Of a stretch of DNA of 37,468 nt, positions 1 through 9,947 are shown piece after piece (positions within the stretch are counted from its first letter, which is position 1; each line of letters starts with the position of its first letter). The position numbers and the translations under genes were made by a program. The stretch is from JBDKVA01 sp039679375 (lineage in GTDB: Bacteria > Bacillota > Clostridia > Acetivibrionales > DTU013), in the NCBI GenBank assembly GCA_039679375.1, contig JBDKVA010000153.1, positions 1 to 37,468 of the forward strand, read 5' to 3'. The notes beneath the pieces are model-generated. The model ran no database searches, was not told the origin of the DNA, and saw only the letters and a list, made by a program, of their open reading frames with translations.

Positions 1-13
1 ACCCATACGACAC

Positions 14-163
14 CTCCTATGATTTATTGCCTTGCGATTGTCAGTCGCTTGCAATTATATCATAGGAGTCTTTGTTCAGAGCTTAAGCCTTTTTACCCAC
101 CAGCAGAGCTGGTGGTTGTCTATGCAACGCGAAATGGCCCTGCTTATCGAAAGCAGAGCCATT
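14..163. other. Three consecutive stem-loops downstream of the lyase gene
   Basis: Three hairpins lie side by side. Positions 14-30 pair with 51-68, with one extra base, and enclose a smaller GCGA/TCGC stem. Positions 97-104 (CCACCAGC) pair perfectly with 108-115 across a 3-base loop. Positions 133-145 pair with 151-163 with one mismatch. None is followed by a clear T-run on the minus strand, so they are not classic terminators for the lyase gene that ends at 213. Back-to-back GC-rich hairpins of this sort also occur at the ends of insertion elements, but no transposase is visible here. The rest of 1-212 holds no credible gene. Confidence 0.6.
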
Positions 164-212
164 CCATTTCAGCTATTGGCCAAGATACATAAACCTGTTT
201 GGAATAATACAT

Positions 213-3200
213 TCAATTTATAGTATCAATAATTTTCTGATACTCATAAGTTGTGATGGTAATTGCAAAGTGAACATAGAAATCGATAGTCGTTTCGTTT
301 GTTACAAAAACTGTTCCGTTTTCAAACACCAGATTTTTCCCGGGAGCTTTATTGAGCTTTACACCTGAGTTCACCTTTTCGCCGCTCCAATTCCAGTGCG
401 CGTCATTTACGGTGACTGATGTGTATGTATCGCAATATTTTGGATTATCAGGCTCGGCAGCATTTTCGTTGTCAAACTTCCAGGTTGCCTTATACTGATT
501 ATTACCGATGTTAGCAATGGTGACTTTTCCTACTATATTAGCGGTCTTCTTGGGATTACCGGCAATGATGTCGATTTCGTACAGATCTTCATCCTTTTCA
601 GGGAGTTTAATGTCCTTCTGGTACAGGAACCAGCTGTTGCCTATATTTGTATCCTTGGATGTACCTAAATAACCAGTGCAGGATTCATCCATATCAGTAC
701 TGACTTTCCATGCACCGTGCTGAGAGCACTCAGACCACTGGGCATACAGCGTAGTGTTGGCAGAGATCGTGAAGGTCTCACCCTCGGCATATTCGGTGCC
801 CATGCCATCAGCGGCGGTGTTCCAGCCGGTGAAAGTATAGTTTTCTCTGGTGAAGCCGTTGGTCAGCGTGGTCACCGTAGAAGCATTAACGTACGGGCTG
901 TTCGCATCTGTCATGCTTCCGCTGCCGCCGTTAGCGTCGTAGGAGACGGTGCAGGCATCATACTCGACTGCCTGCAAGACTGCCTGCGGCGTAGAAGCAT
1001 AGTCGGTGCCGGTAGCGGAAGCAGAGCAGTTTTCAGAGAATACCCGCAGTTCCTCATCGGCCGCCAGACTGAGGTTGATCCTAACATTGCCGCTGCCGTT
1101 CTCTGCCGCGCTGCCAAGCTTGACGTAGCTGACGATCTCATCATCCTCAATGGATTCCGTGCCATTCGTATCGGCCACGATGGCGGACACCCACATGCCG
1201 CTGCCGACAGTGGCGTTCGACCAATAGATCGTAGCGGTCCCATCGCCTTCATCTTCTGCCGCATCCACCGTAACACTCTGGTTCGCATCGTCAATCAGAG
1301 TGAGCCGCCATTTCTGTGTGCCGATTCTTGCCAGTGCCTGCGGTGTGCTGCCTGCTTCAGCCATTTTCCCTTCCGTAGCGTCAGACGCGAAGATAATCGC
1401 CGCCTGATTTAAATTTAAAGCGGGGCGCACGCCGACACCCGTACCGGATGCGCTATAGTTGATCAACTCGCCCGTTTTGTATACACTGCCTGCAGCTCCT
1501 GAACCGGTGGAGGAGCGGAGCCAGCAATAATTAGACGTCATCTCCCTCGGAGTAATATTATTCAGTCCCCAGCCGCTATTCATCAGTTCCTCCGCGCTCA
1601 GCAGAAACACCTGCTCGCCGTTCAGAGAACCCGAATAATAGGTGAGGGAGGACAGGTTGTTATAGGTCTGACTGGTACCGGCATTAAATTTCGAGCCGGA
1701 GTTATAGCTGGAGCTCTTGGTTGTATGCAGGATTGCCGCGATCTCCGCGTCGGTAAAACCATACTCGGAGAAGAAGTTATACCCATCCTCGGAGGCGTTC
1801 GCCACCCCTCCATTCTTGCTGGCATAGCTGCCGCTATCCAGCTTGTAGGAGGCGGCGGAGTAGCCTTCATTGATAGCGTTCAGATACTTTCGGATGTCGG
1901 ACGTGCTCCATTCGCTCACGTTAGTCGCATGATACTGCTGGCCTTGGTTCAGCACGTTTTCCGACAACAGGAACAGAGCATTTGACGCGTCTACAGTGCT
2001 GGAGCCATCCGAATAGCTCGCCGTTTCGCTGACGCTGACTCCGGCCTCTTTGGTATAATAGATTCCACTGGGATCATAGGAGCCTCCGGCTGCAGTGAAG
2101 GAAGCTTTGTCATAGGTGTAATACAGCCCGTTGTCGAAGTCAGTCTGATTGTTGCCGATGACCCGGGTATAGCGGTCGAAGGCATACGATCCGCTGTTGC
2201 CGCTATCGTCCAGCACACGCCATTTGATGCCGCCGAAGTACACGTAGTCATATGTGCCGTTGCCATTTGCGGTATAGTCGTCGATATGGCTTATGGTAAA
2301 GTCGTTGATAGGGCTTGGATCATGGTTAATGACTCCTGTATCAGCAGCTGTTTCCATTGCAATCTTAAATGTATGGCCGCCTTTCCATGAGGTTAACGGG
2401 TAGAATAAAAGTTTACTTGACCCGTCTTCATACATATCGAATCCAGGGTCTCCGCCCGTTACTTCAATAATTGTATTCTGACCTTGCGGTGTAACGCCTG
2501 CAACCGTAAATGCATGAGCACTTCCATCCGGGTGGGTTATTGTTATTGTTTTCCCGACTGCAGTATCCGGAACAGTGGTATCAACTACAAACGCATCCGT
2601 GTCAGCATTTTCAGCTTTGCGCATCGTATTGACAACATTGCCTTCAAACTTACTGCCGCCAGCGTAATTTTGACCGTTTATAACAACACTTTCGGCTTCC
2701 ACAGTGTAAACGCCGGATACTTGATCATCCAGATACCTTACAAATGCCATCTTGCCGTTCAGGGTAATATCGCCGACAGTTAAAGGTACCGAAGGGTCGG
2801 AGTTACTTATGATCACATCTGTAATGGTGCTGCCTGGGATAGATGTATATGGATAAGTAACCTCTACCGCAATGTCCTTAGGGTTGACAGTCTGAAGCTT
2901 CTCTATAGATGTTATTTTTGCTGAAGAGCCTGTCGCATAAGGCTCCATGACGTTTACAAAGGTCGATTGAAGGTCTGTTCCCTCACGGCGTACAACCATC
3001 TTGGGCATATAACAGCCTGTTACCAATTCATTCTTATCCTTTGAAGTGTCTAATCTTACCGGTCGTAATGAAGGAGCTTTTCCTATCAAAAGTTCCGAAT
3101 CATTTCCAGCGAAGCCTGTGATTTTCATGCCGGCTTTTTTAGTATCACCGTCTTTTGTCTCCAAAGAAACTTCGTACTTGCCATCCTCAAGATCAGCTTT

Positions 3201-6200
3201 CTTTACATCCTCAATATATAGGTACCCATAGTAATTACCTTCAGCATCACCTGTATCATTTTCATCAATAGGTTGCGTTACTTTTGTTCCTTCAGGCAAA
3301 AGGTACGGCCCATAATAATTCATATCAACATTAGCTGTGAGCTCAGCCATTTCACTATTTGCGTCACCATTCAATGTATACTCATGTCTATTGCCGCCAT
3401 CCACTCTGAATATATCAATAACATAGTTATCATCTGAGCCTTCCATTTTTATATACCAGGGTTCTCTATCATACTCTTCTAATTCCGGATATGCATTCGC
3501 AAAATCAGCCTTCATAACCTGGACTGTTTGATCCGTATTTGCAAATGTCTCGAGTACTCCGCCATTTATTGATGTGTCATCCAATACCATATCTTTAGAA
3601 TCAACAACCACAGTATTGTGACTCATTGTGGAAGTTGCCCATTTTCTGTATATAGTATGTGTATAACCCAAGTCCGGTAAAAGCTCCTGTCCCTTTGCAA
3701 AAAGCGATAACTGAAGAGGATCATAGTGTTTATGTCCATATTTAGGTGCATAAGCCATATACAATTGATCTGTGTCTTTACCTTCGCCTATTGACAGCCT
3801 TGCAATATTTGCCGCAGATAAGAACATTGAGCCTAATTTCCAATCCTCTTCATTAGCTTTTGACTTATCATTTGCCCAGGTATCCTGTGAAGGATATGCT
3901 TTGCCATTAGGATATATAAGCATTGAGTTCATTAATTTCGCCGCATTTAAAACCGGATATTTCTGATACATAGCAAGATTCTGGAAGTTCTGACCTGTTC
4001 TTGGAGAGATATATCCCACGGGATCAGACCAGCCATTTAATTTATCTAATGTAGCGACCAAACCATTTATACTTTGCTCATGATAAGAAAATGATACTTC
4101 TTTCCAGAAGCCGTCCAGCATGAAACCGTTTGAAGTAAATTTATCAACTAAATCTACTGTTTCATGAATGTAATCAGGGTTACCTGTTGCTTTGGACATT
4201 GCTATACGTCCAAGCCAATTATTATATTCCATGTTATGATTTAATATCGAGAATGTCTTTACATACTCAAGTGCATTTTCAAACACCTTATCTGCCAAAA
4301 GTGCTTCAACGTCTTCGCCCACGTACTGGCTAACTATTTCAAAAGCATTCGTCTTTTCAAGTTCGCCATATGCATCCACTATAGGCTGCATGGTACTTAA
4401 TTCCGCAGTGTACCATTTGTCCCATATCCCTCCAAAGTAAGGATATGGCGCTCCCCATTCCCATTCCGTAGGATAAGTTCTCCAGGGGTAATCACTTGTT
4501 GGCGACCAATCCTGATACGCTTTTGCAACTTTATATAATGCATATGCGGCGCCTACCGGATCCGTTTTTGCAAGATTACCTATTTGACCCAGAAAAGCAG
4601 CTTTTTGACAAAACTTAACATATTGATCCATGAAATACTGTTTACCATTTTCGTCCTCATAGAAATCATAAACAATATCTTTACCTGTTTTGGTCTTGAC
4701 AGTAATGCTCTTGTTATTAGCGTATATTTCTGGAATTATTCCTTCACCAAGTGTTACAGTAGTTTTTATACCGGTTTCACTTGCTGTTTTTGCAATAATT
4801 GTGAATGGGTCACTTCCATAATAGTAGTTATACAAAGAGTATGGCAGAGCATTAGGTCTGGCAGGATCGCCTGTGTAATAAAAACCAAGCTGATCGGGTA
4901 TTATTGAAATAAGCTTTTCAGCCTCTTGACTTATACTAAAGCCATCCATCTGTATTTGATATTCCGGCGGAACATCCTTAATCAAATAGCTATTATATCT
5001 GGCACCGGCTTCCATAACCGCTTGTTTATTAAACATTACACCATACTTTTCAACAAATGTTCCGCTATCTTTGCAGATATTAATTCTGTATAGGCCTTCG
5101 TTTGATATTACAGGATGCTTAAGATTGAAGAATATTTTATCATTTAGCTCTTTTATACTTAAGATTTGAACCTCTGATATTTCACCCTTCTCATTAATCA
5201 TTTCGGCACGGTACTCATCATTGACGCTTAAATTACCTTTATTAAAATATAACGCCTTTTCAGTATACCCTTTATAAATAAGTCCCGCACCTGTAGTACT
5301 TACAGAAATACAGTCTTTTTCTCCTCCGCATGGAGAAACTGTTACGGGTTGATTTTCAAAGAAAATACTGCCTGTCATATTGGTTATTGGAGCAAATGAT
5401 ACATCGACAGCATACGCGCTCTTTCCTGTCGGATAATCCTCATATAATGAATACCTTGTAGGAATCCATGAACTTGCTCCCTCTGTGAAGGGACGGAATC
5501 GATACATATTCAATCTCCAGGTATCGCCATAAGCAACAACAGGAGCTGGTTTACCTTCCTCAGGTATCATAGCGCTATATGGTATTTTCAGTTCTGCTGA
5601 CCATGAATTGTCACCAATTATGTATGCAACCTCATATTCTGTGATTTCATGTCGTTCAGCTGTGCTATAAGAAACTGTAATTCCACCTTTTCTGCCTGCA
5701 TTATTTTCAGGTTCCGGTCTTAAAAGCAGACTATAATGAGGCGTCTGATCTCCTATAACCGCTTCGGGTGCAAATACTATTGATATTGCCTCCAGGGATA
5801 CGGGTTTAGACGCACAGTCAATATATATATACATCGCAGCATTATCATATGTCACCATAAACTCTGTATCGGATTTTGGCTTCTCATCATAGAATACTGT
5901 TGTAAAATCCCTTAGTTTTTCAGCTTCCTGCCATGCTGCATCTTCAACTTTTCCATCTATTATAGGAGATGCCTCTGCTCTCTTTACTATGACTTCTTTA
6001 TCTGCAAACACCTTTGCAACAGGACTTTCAACGATAAGATTATTTCCATCCTTTTTAACTGAGCAGTTCAGCATGTTAAAAAATTCTTTAACAGGGAACA
6101 TTATAGCTCCATCTATAATCTCCGGCGCTCCCTGAATTCCTCTTTTTACGTTATTGACCATAACCTCATTTTTACCTATATAGGCTTCAGCTTTAAAATC

Positions 6201-8075
6201 AATACCTACGTTAGTAAATTCAATTAATCCTTCGTCTTGAGTTTCGATAACTAATCCTGCCTGTGATGTTAATTCCTCTGCAGAGGCATATACAATTCCT
6301 TCTTTTATATACAATCCCCCATTTTGATAAAAATTGAGAATATTCCCATCGTACATAACAATGGAAAAATCATCACCGTCGCCGGAGCTGCCGGAATAAG
6401 ACCACTGGGCGTACAGCGTAGTGTTGGCAGAGATTATGAAAGTTGCGCCCTCAGCATATGCGGTGCCCATGCCATCAACGGCGGTGTTCCAGCCGGTGAA
6501 GGTATAGTTTTCTCTGGTGAAGCCGTTGGTCAGCGTGGTCACCATAGAGCCATCGTTATACGGGTTATTTGCATCCGTCATAGTTCCGCTGCCGCCGTTA
6601 GCGTCGTAGGAAACGGTGCAGGCATCATACTCGACTGCCTGCAAGACTGCCTGCGGCGTAGAAGCATAGTCGGTGCCGGTGGCTGAAGCAGCGCAGTTTT
6701 CAGAGAATACCCGCAGTTCCTCATCAGCCGCCAGGCTGAGGTTGATATTTGCATGGCCGCTGCCGTTCTCTGCCGCGCTGCCAAGCTTGACGTAGCTGAC
6801 GATCTCGTCATCTGTAGTGGATTCCGTGCCATTCGTGTCAACCACGATAGCGGACACCCACATGCCGCTGCCGACAGTGGCGTTCGACCAATAGATCGTA
6901 GCGGTCTCATCCCTTTCATCCTCTGCCGAATCCACCGTAACACTCTGGTTCGTATCGTCAATCAGAGTGAGCCGCCATGTCTGCGTACCGGTGCTCGCCA
7001 GTGCTGCCGGTGTGGTACCTGCCACAGCCATTTTCCCTTCCGCAGCGTCAGACGCAAAGAGAACCGCCGCCTGGTTTAAATTTAAAGCGGGGCGCACGCC
7101 GACACCCGTACCGGTTGCACTATAGTTGATCAACTCGCCTGTTTTGTATACGCTGCCTGCAGCTCCTGAACTGGTGGAGGAGCGGAGCCAGCAATAATTA
7201 GACGTCATCTGCCTCGTAGCGATATTATCCAGTCCCCAGCCTCTATTCATCAGTTCCTCCGCGCTCAGCAGAAACACCTGATCGCCGTCCAGAGACCCCG
7301 AATAATAGGTGAGGGAGGACAGGTTGTTATATGTCTGACTGGTACCGGCATTGAATTTTGAGTCGGAGTTATAGCTGGAGCTCTTGGTTGTATGCAGTAT
7401 TGCTGCGATCTCCACGTCGGTAAAACCATACTCGGAGAAGAAGTTATACCCATTCTCGGATGCGTTCACAACCTCTCCGTCCTTGCTGGCATAGGTGCTG
7501 CTATCCAGCTTGTAGGAAGCTGCGGAGTAGTCTTCGTCAATTGCGTTCAAATACTTCCGGATGTCGGACGTGCTCCATTCGCTCACGTTGGTCGCATGAT
7601 ACTGCTGACCTTGGTTCAGCACGTTTTCCGACAGCAGAAACAAGGCGTTTGGCGCTTCCACGCTGTCGGGGTCATCCGAATAGTACACCGTTTCGCTGAC
7701 GTTGACTCCAGCCTCTTTGGTGTAATAGATTCCACTGGGATCATAGGAGCCTTCGGCTGCAGTGAAGGAAGCTTTATCATAAGCGTAATACAACCCGTTG
7801 TCGAAGTCAGTCTGATTGTTACCGGTGGCTCGGGTATAACGGTCGAAGTCATACGATCCGCTGTTGCCGCTGTCGTCCAGCACACGCCATTTGATGCCGC
7901 CAAAGTACACGTAATCATATGTGCCGTTGCCATTTGCGGCATAATCTTTGATAGGGCCGGCACCAAATGAGATTGCAATATTCTGGCCGACAGCAAACGA
8001 TGCTGATGGCATAAATGGTAATACCATGCAAAGTATGAGCAATAGACTAATACTTTTTTTGAATATTCGTCTCAT
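213..8075 (-). CDS. Giant secreted heparinase II/III-type polysaccharide lyase flanked by duplicated DUF6273-InlB modules
   Basis: A 2620-residue exported protein. It starts with a signal peptide (MRRIFKKS, a hydrophobic stretch, then SASFA) and has a good AAGGAG site before the ATG. Domains in order: DUF6273-like module with WLRSS and GVRPALNLN motifs, about 45-360; a beta-rich part; an InlB/Listeria-Bacteroides repeat ending in LYAQW at 558; a stalk-like domain resembling copper amine oxidase N-domains, 575-690; a CBM9-like domain starting PIIDGKVEDAAW, 700-895; a heparinase II/III-type helical and beta region, about 1060-1900, with SYHEQ near 1330, HKHYDPLQLSLFAKG near 1448 and STMSHNTVVVD near 1485; a second DUF6273-InlB module, 1934-2447; and an unrecognised tail to 2620. 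There is no LPXTG motif or SLH repeat, so how it stays at the cell is unclear. It is last in the transporter operon, which fits extracellular cleavage of a uronic-acid polysaccharide whose products are imported. The fold assignment is fairly sure; the substrate is unknown. Confidence 0.8.
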   Translation of the reverse strand: MRRIFKKSISLLLILCMVLPFMPSASFAVGQNIAISFGAGPIKDYAANGNGTYDYVYFGGIKWRVLDDSGNSGSYDFDRYTRATGNNQTDFDNGLYYAYDKASFTAAEGSYDPSGIYYTKEAGVNVSETVYYSDDPDSVEAPNALFLLSENVLNQGQQYHATNVSEWSTSDIRKYLNAIDEDYSAASYKLDSSTYASKDGEVVNASENGYNFFSEYGFTDVEIAAILHTTKSSSYNSDSKFNAGTSQTYNNLSSLTYYSGSLDGDQVFLLSAEELMNRGWGLDNIATRQMTSNYCWLRSSTSSGAAGSVYKTGELINYSATGTGVGVRPALNLNQAAVLFASDAAEGKMAVAGTTPAALASTGTQTWRLTLIDDTNQSVTVDSAEDERDETATIYWSNATVGSGMWVSAIVVDTNGTESTTDDEIVSYVKLGSAAENGSGHANINLSLAADEELRVFSENCAASATGTDYASTPQAVLQAVEYDACTVSYDANGGSGTMTDANNPYNDGSMVTTLTNGFTRENYTFTGWNTAVDGMGTAYAEGATFIISANTTLYAQWSYSGSSGDGDDFSIVMYDGNILNFYQNGGLYIKEGIVYASAEELTSQAGLVIETQDEGLIEFTNVGIDFKAEAYIGKNEVMVNNVKRGIQGAPEIIDGAIMFPVKEFFNMLNCSVKKDGNNLIVESPVAKVFADKEVIVKRAEASPIIDGKVEDAAWQEAEKLRDFTTVFYDEKPKSDTEFMVTYDNAAMYIYIDCASKPVSLEAISIVFAPEAVIGDQTPHYSLLLRPEPENNAGRKGGITVSYSTAERHEITEYEVAYIIGDNSWSAELKIPYSAMIPEEGKPAPVVAYGDTWRLNMYRFRPFTEGASSWIPTRYSLYEDYPTGKSAYAVDVSFAPITNMTGSIFFENQPVTVSPCGGEKDCISVSTTGAGLIYKGYTEKALYFNKGNLSVNDEYRAEMINEKGEISEVQILSIKELNDKIFFNLKHPVISNEGLYRINICKDSGTFVEKYGVMFNKQAVMEAGARYNSYLIKDVPPEYQIQMDGFSISQEAEKLISIIPDQLGFYYTGDPARPNALPYSLYNYYYGSDPFTIIAKTASETGIKTTVTLGEGIIPEIYANNKSITVKTKTGKDIVYDFYEDENGKQYFMDQYVKFCQKAAFLGQIGNLAKTDPVGAAYALYKVAKAYQDWSPTSDYPWRTYPTEWEWGAPYPYFGGIWDKWYTAELSTMQPIVDAYGELEKTNAFEIVSQYVGEDVEALLADKVFENALEYVKTFSILNHNMEYNNWLGRIAMSKATGNPDYIHETVDLVDKFTSNGFMLDGFWKEVSFSYHEQSINGLVATLDKLNGWSDPVGYISPRTGQNFQNLAMYQKYPVLNAAKLMNSMLIYPNGKAYPSQDTWANDKSKANEEDWKLGSMFLSAANIARLSIGEGKDTDQLYMAYAPKYGHKHYDPLQLSLFAKGQELLPDLGYTHTIYRKWATSTMSHNTVVVDSKDMVLDDTSINGGVLETFANTDQTVQVMKADFANAYPELEEYDREPWYIKMEGSDDNYVIDIFRVDGGNRHEYTLNGDANSEMAELTANVDMNYYGPYLLPEGTKVTQPIDENDTGDAEGNYYGYLYIEDVKKADLEDGKYEVSLETKDGDTKKAGMKITGFAGNDSELLIGKAPSLRPVRLDTSKDKNELVTGCYMPKMVVRREGTDLQSTFVNVMEPYATGSSAKITSIEKLQTVNPKDIAVEVTYPYTSIPGSTITDVIISNSDPSVPLTVGDITLNGKMAFVRYLDDQVSGVYTVEAESVVINGQNYAGGSKFEGNVVNTMRKAENADTDAFVVDTTVPDTAVGKTITITHPDGSAHAFTVAGVTPQGQNTIIEVTGGDPGFDMYEDGSSKLLFYPLTSWKGGHTFKIAMETAADTGVINHDPSPINDFTISHIDDYTANGNGTYDYVYFGGIKWRVLDDSGNSGSYAFDRYTRVIGNNQTDFDNGLYYTYDKASFTAAGGSYDPSGIYYTKEAGVSVSETASYSDGSSTVDASNALFLLSENVLNQGQQYHATNVSEWSTSDIRKYLNAINEGYSAASYKLDSGSYASKNGGVANASEDGYNFFSEYGFTDAEIAAILHTTKSSSYNSGSKFNAGTSQTYNNLSSLTYYSGSLNGEQVFLLSAEELMNSGWGLNNITPREMTSNYCWLRSSTGSGAAGSVYKTGELINYSASGTGVGVRPALNLNQAAIIFASDATEGKMAEAGSTPQALARIGTQKWRLTLIDDANQSVTVDAAEDEGDGTATIYWSNATVGSGMWVSAIVADTNGTESIEDDEIVSYVKLGSAAENGSGNVRINLSLAADEELRVFSENCSASATGTDYASTPQAVLQAVEYDACTVSYDANGGSGSMTDANSPYVNASTVTTLTNGFTRENYTFTGWNTAADGMGTEYAEGETFTISANTTLYAQWSECSQHGAWKVSTDMDESCTGYLGTSKDTNIGNSWFLYQKDIKLPEKDEDLYEIDIIAGNPKKTANIVGKVTIANIGNNQYKATWKFDNENAAEPDNPKYCDTYTSVTVNDAHWNWSGEKVNSGVKLNKAPGKNLVFENGTVFVTNETTIDFYVHFAITITTYEYQKIIDTIN
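735..2276 (-). repeat. Second copy of the 1.54-kb DUF6273-InlB module
   Basis: This stretch encodes residues 1934-2447 and aligns without a single gap to the copy at 6402-7943, offset by exactly 5667 bases (1889 codons). Counting the two translations by eye gives about 63 differences in 514 positions, or about 88% identity. The DNA is visibly GC-richer than the lyase core: 33 of 60 bases at 1021-1080 against 17 of 60 at 4621-4680. An in-gene duplication, or gain of the lyase core between two copies, would both explain it. Confidence 0.9.
6402..7943 (-). repeat. First copy of the 1.54-kb DUF6273-InlB module
   Basis: This stretch encodes residues 45-558, right after the signal peptide. It is the direct-repeat partner of 735-2276. 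Substitutions cluster in a few variable patches, for example around residues 115-130 and 340-370, while motifs such as NGTYDYVYFGGIKWRVLDD and TSNYCWLRSS are identical. Repeats of this length and identity are good substrates for homologous recombination, which could delete the lyase core, and for assembly collapse. Confidence 0.9.
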
Positions 8076-8125
8076 GATTTTTCTCCTTTTTTACTAATCG
8101 TTTTATTACACCCGCAAGACAACCT

Positions 8126-8163
8126 GCCGCCCGCTAAGGCAAATGAATACCTTAGCTGGCGGC
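8126..8163 (-). promoter_or_regulatory. Intercistronic stem-loop between binding-protein and lyase genes
   Basis: Positions 8126-8139 pair with 8150-8163 (14-base arms, one mismatch, 10-base loop). On the minus strand no T-run follows, so full termination is unlikely. A strong hairpin just after a solute-binding-protein gene is commonly an mRNA-stabilising element or partial terminator that raises binding-protein output over downstream genes. That role is inferred here. Confidence 0.6.
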
Positions 8164-8208
8164 TGTTTATTTCCATTAATGCTTTGTATATTGCGATGCG
8201 TTTCCTGA

Positions 8209-9858
8209 TTATTTATTCCACCTGTCATATGCAGTCTGTTCAATTTTAAGTACTTCGTCAATACCCATATCCTTTACTTTCTGAACATATTCGTTCCACT
8301 CGCTCAGCGGTTTTACCCCTGTAATGAATTGGGCTTCGGTTTGTGATACATAAGATTCAATATCGGTAAACTTATTCGCTTTCGCTGTAGCTTCAGCAGA
8401 AGTAAACCTCATCAGCGAGTCAGGAAATAGCGGGATCGCATAAGGTATATTGTTTTTCATCATGCCTGTCTCTCTTGCAAGACTGTTTCCGCTTCCGCTG
8501 GTAACCATTTGATCATACACGCTATATTCCTGATACCACGAAACGTATTTGGACTCCCAATCCCATATGCTTCCGGTCCAGTCTGTGGGCAGTTTAAACG
8601 CAAAGGCGGTCTTCTCAGCATTGGTATAATCCCAGTCTGTACCCTGCAGGCCAATATTCTGGGATAAGCAATACAATCCGGAGCCCGGCACTACTTCTTC
8701 CTTAGCGTAGTTTATGTCAAACATCCTAAGGAGTTCCTTCACATATTTACTGTCTTTGTTTATCGCAGGGCCTTGTGTCCTGATGGAATTGTATCCTTGA
8801 ACTTTTTTTGTATCCGTATATTGAGAAGTCAATGGCGCCAAACAATCAAGATGGATTTTGCCATCAGGGAAATCTGCTTCCAGAATATTGCTTGCATTGC
8901 TGAGAAACGCTGCCTGTCCTCCTTTGGCTCTTGCCGCTGTCGTTGCCGTATCCAATGTATAGAACTCATTTTCCAGAAGTTTTTCATTAAACAGCCTGTT
9001 CAAAAATTCAAGGTAGTACCTGTATTGATCGGAAATACGGTTATATACGACTTTACCGCTGCCGTCATCAGCGAAATTAGGTTCCGTTGACTCTCCAAAC
9101 GCAGCAAACAGGAAAGGCTCTGTATTTTTTGTAAAATTCGATTTGCTGTATGGAAGCAATGGAGCGTATCCTTGTGTTAAATTTGCTTTTTTGATAGCAG
9201 CCAGCGCATTATAAAATTCATCAACGGTTGTCGGAGCCTTCATGCCGACATTTTCAAGATAATCCGTGCGGTAAAACATTTGGCCGGCCGCGGAGGTTGG
9301 AGCTTTTTCAATTCGGGGCAGGGTATATATTGCACCGTTGATTTGCCGGATGACCTTCTCTGCGTATGGATATTCTTTAAATACAGCCACTAAATTCGGC
9401 ATATATTCATATAATTCTTTTGAAAAATCATAGAACCTGCCTCCTTCTACACCGTACCTGTACTGCGCGTCATTTTTCAGACCGCCCTGAATAAAATCAG
9501 GAAAATCATTCGACGCCAAATAAAGGCTCCAGGCAGTCCCATCATCATCGGGTATCAATGTCCATTTAATATGAATATTGGTTACTTCCTCCAATTTCTT
9601 CCAATAAGACATCTCTTCCGGTTTGCCGTAATAGTTATACGTGTTAATCGCTGCGGTTACAGTAATTTTGTTGTCAACAATGGGATATCCCGTCGGATTG
9701 AAGTTATCTTTTTTTGCCGTGGCTGCCGGAGTTGTTGCGGCCGCCGCTGTGCCGGCAGAGACAGGTGAATTTTGTGTATTGCCGGACGTAGCGCACCCTG
9801 TTGCTAATCCTGCGATAAGAATGAATACAAGTACCTGCGTGAGAACTTTCCTGGACAT
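8209..9858 (-). CDS. Extracellular solute-binding lipoprotein of a carbohydrate ABC transporter (LplA type)
   Basis: A 549-residue lipoprotein. A short charged N-terminus and hydrophobic stretch lead to the lipobox LATGC, with the lipidated Cys at residue 22, followed by a Ser/Ala/Thr-rich linker. The length and the mature start (YPIVDNKITVTAAI) fit the large LplA-like family 1 solute-binding proteins of Firmicutes, which bind oligosaccharides at the outer face of the membrane and pass them to LplB/LplC-type permeases. GGGGAG lies 8 bases before the ATG. It is third in the operon, 89 bases after the second permease gene, and is followed by the stem-loop at 8126-8163 and the lyase gene. No ATP-binding subunit is encoded nearby; such systems usually share an MsmX-like ATPase encoded elsewhere. 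The family is confident; the ligand is unknown. Confidence 0.9.
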   Translation of the reverse strand: MSRKVLTQVLVFILIAGLATGCATSGNTQNSPVSAGTAAAATTPAATAKKDNFNPTGYPIVDNKITVTAAINTYNYYGKPEEMSYWKKLEEVTNIHIKWTLIPDDDGTAWSLYLASNDFPDFIQGGLKNDAQYRYGVEGGRFYDFSKELYEYMPNLVAVFKEYPYAEKVIRQINGAIYTLPRIEKAPTSAAGQMFYRTDYLENVGMKAPTTVDEFYNALAAIKKANLTQGYAPLLPYSKSNFTKNTEPFLFAAFGESTEPNFADDGSGKVVYNRISDQYRYYLEFLNRLFNEKLLENEFYTLDTATTAARAKGGQAAFLSNASNILEADFPDGKIHLDCLAPLTSQYTDTKKVQGYNSIRTQGPAINKDSKYVKELLRMFDINYAKEEVVPGSGLYCLSQNIGLQGTDWDYTNAEKTAFAFKLPTDWTGSIWDWESKYVSWYQEYSVYDQMVTSGSGNSLARETGMMKNNIPYAIPLFPDSLMRFTSAEATAKANKFTDIESYVSQTEAQFITGVKPLSEWNEYVQKVKDMGIDEVLKIEQTAYDRWNK

Positions 9859-9947
9859 TTTTGATCTCCCCTTCTTTTATTTTTTATTTTATATTTGCCA
9901 ACGGCATAAGCCGCCGGTAAAGCCAGTGTAACGGTAATCCTGTAACG

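Noticed and set aside
717..1412. Long plus-strand ORFs (717-1412, 6324-6686, 7392-7970) antisense to the lyase gene
   Set aside because: They lie in the GC-rich repeated modules, lack ribosome sites and show no recognisable protein; they mirror the codon structure of the real frame.
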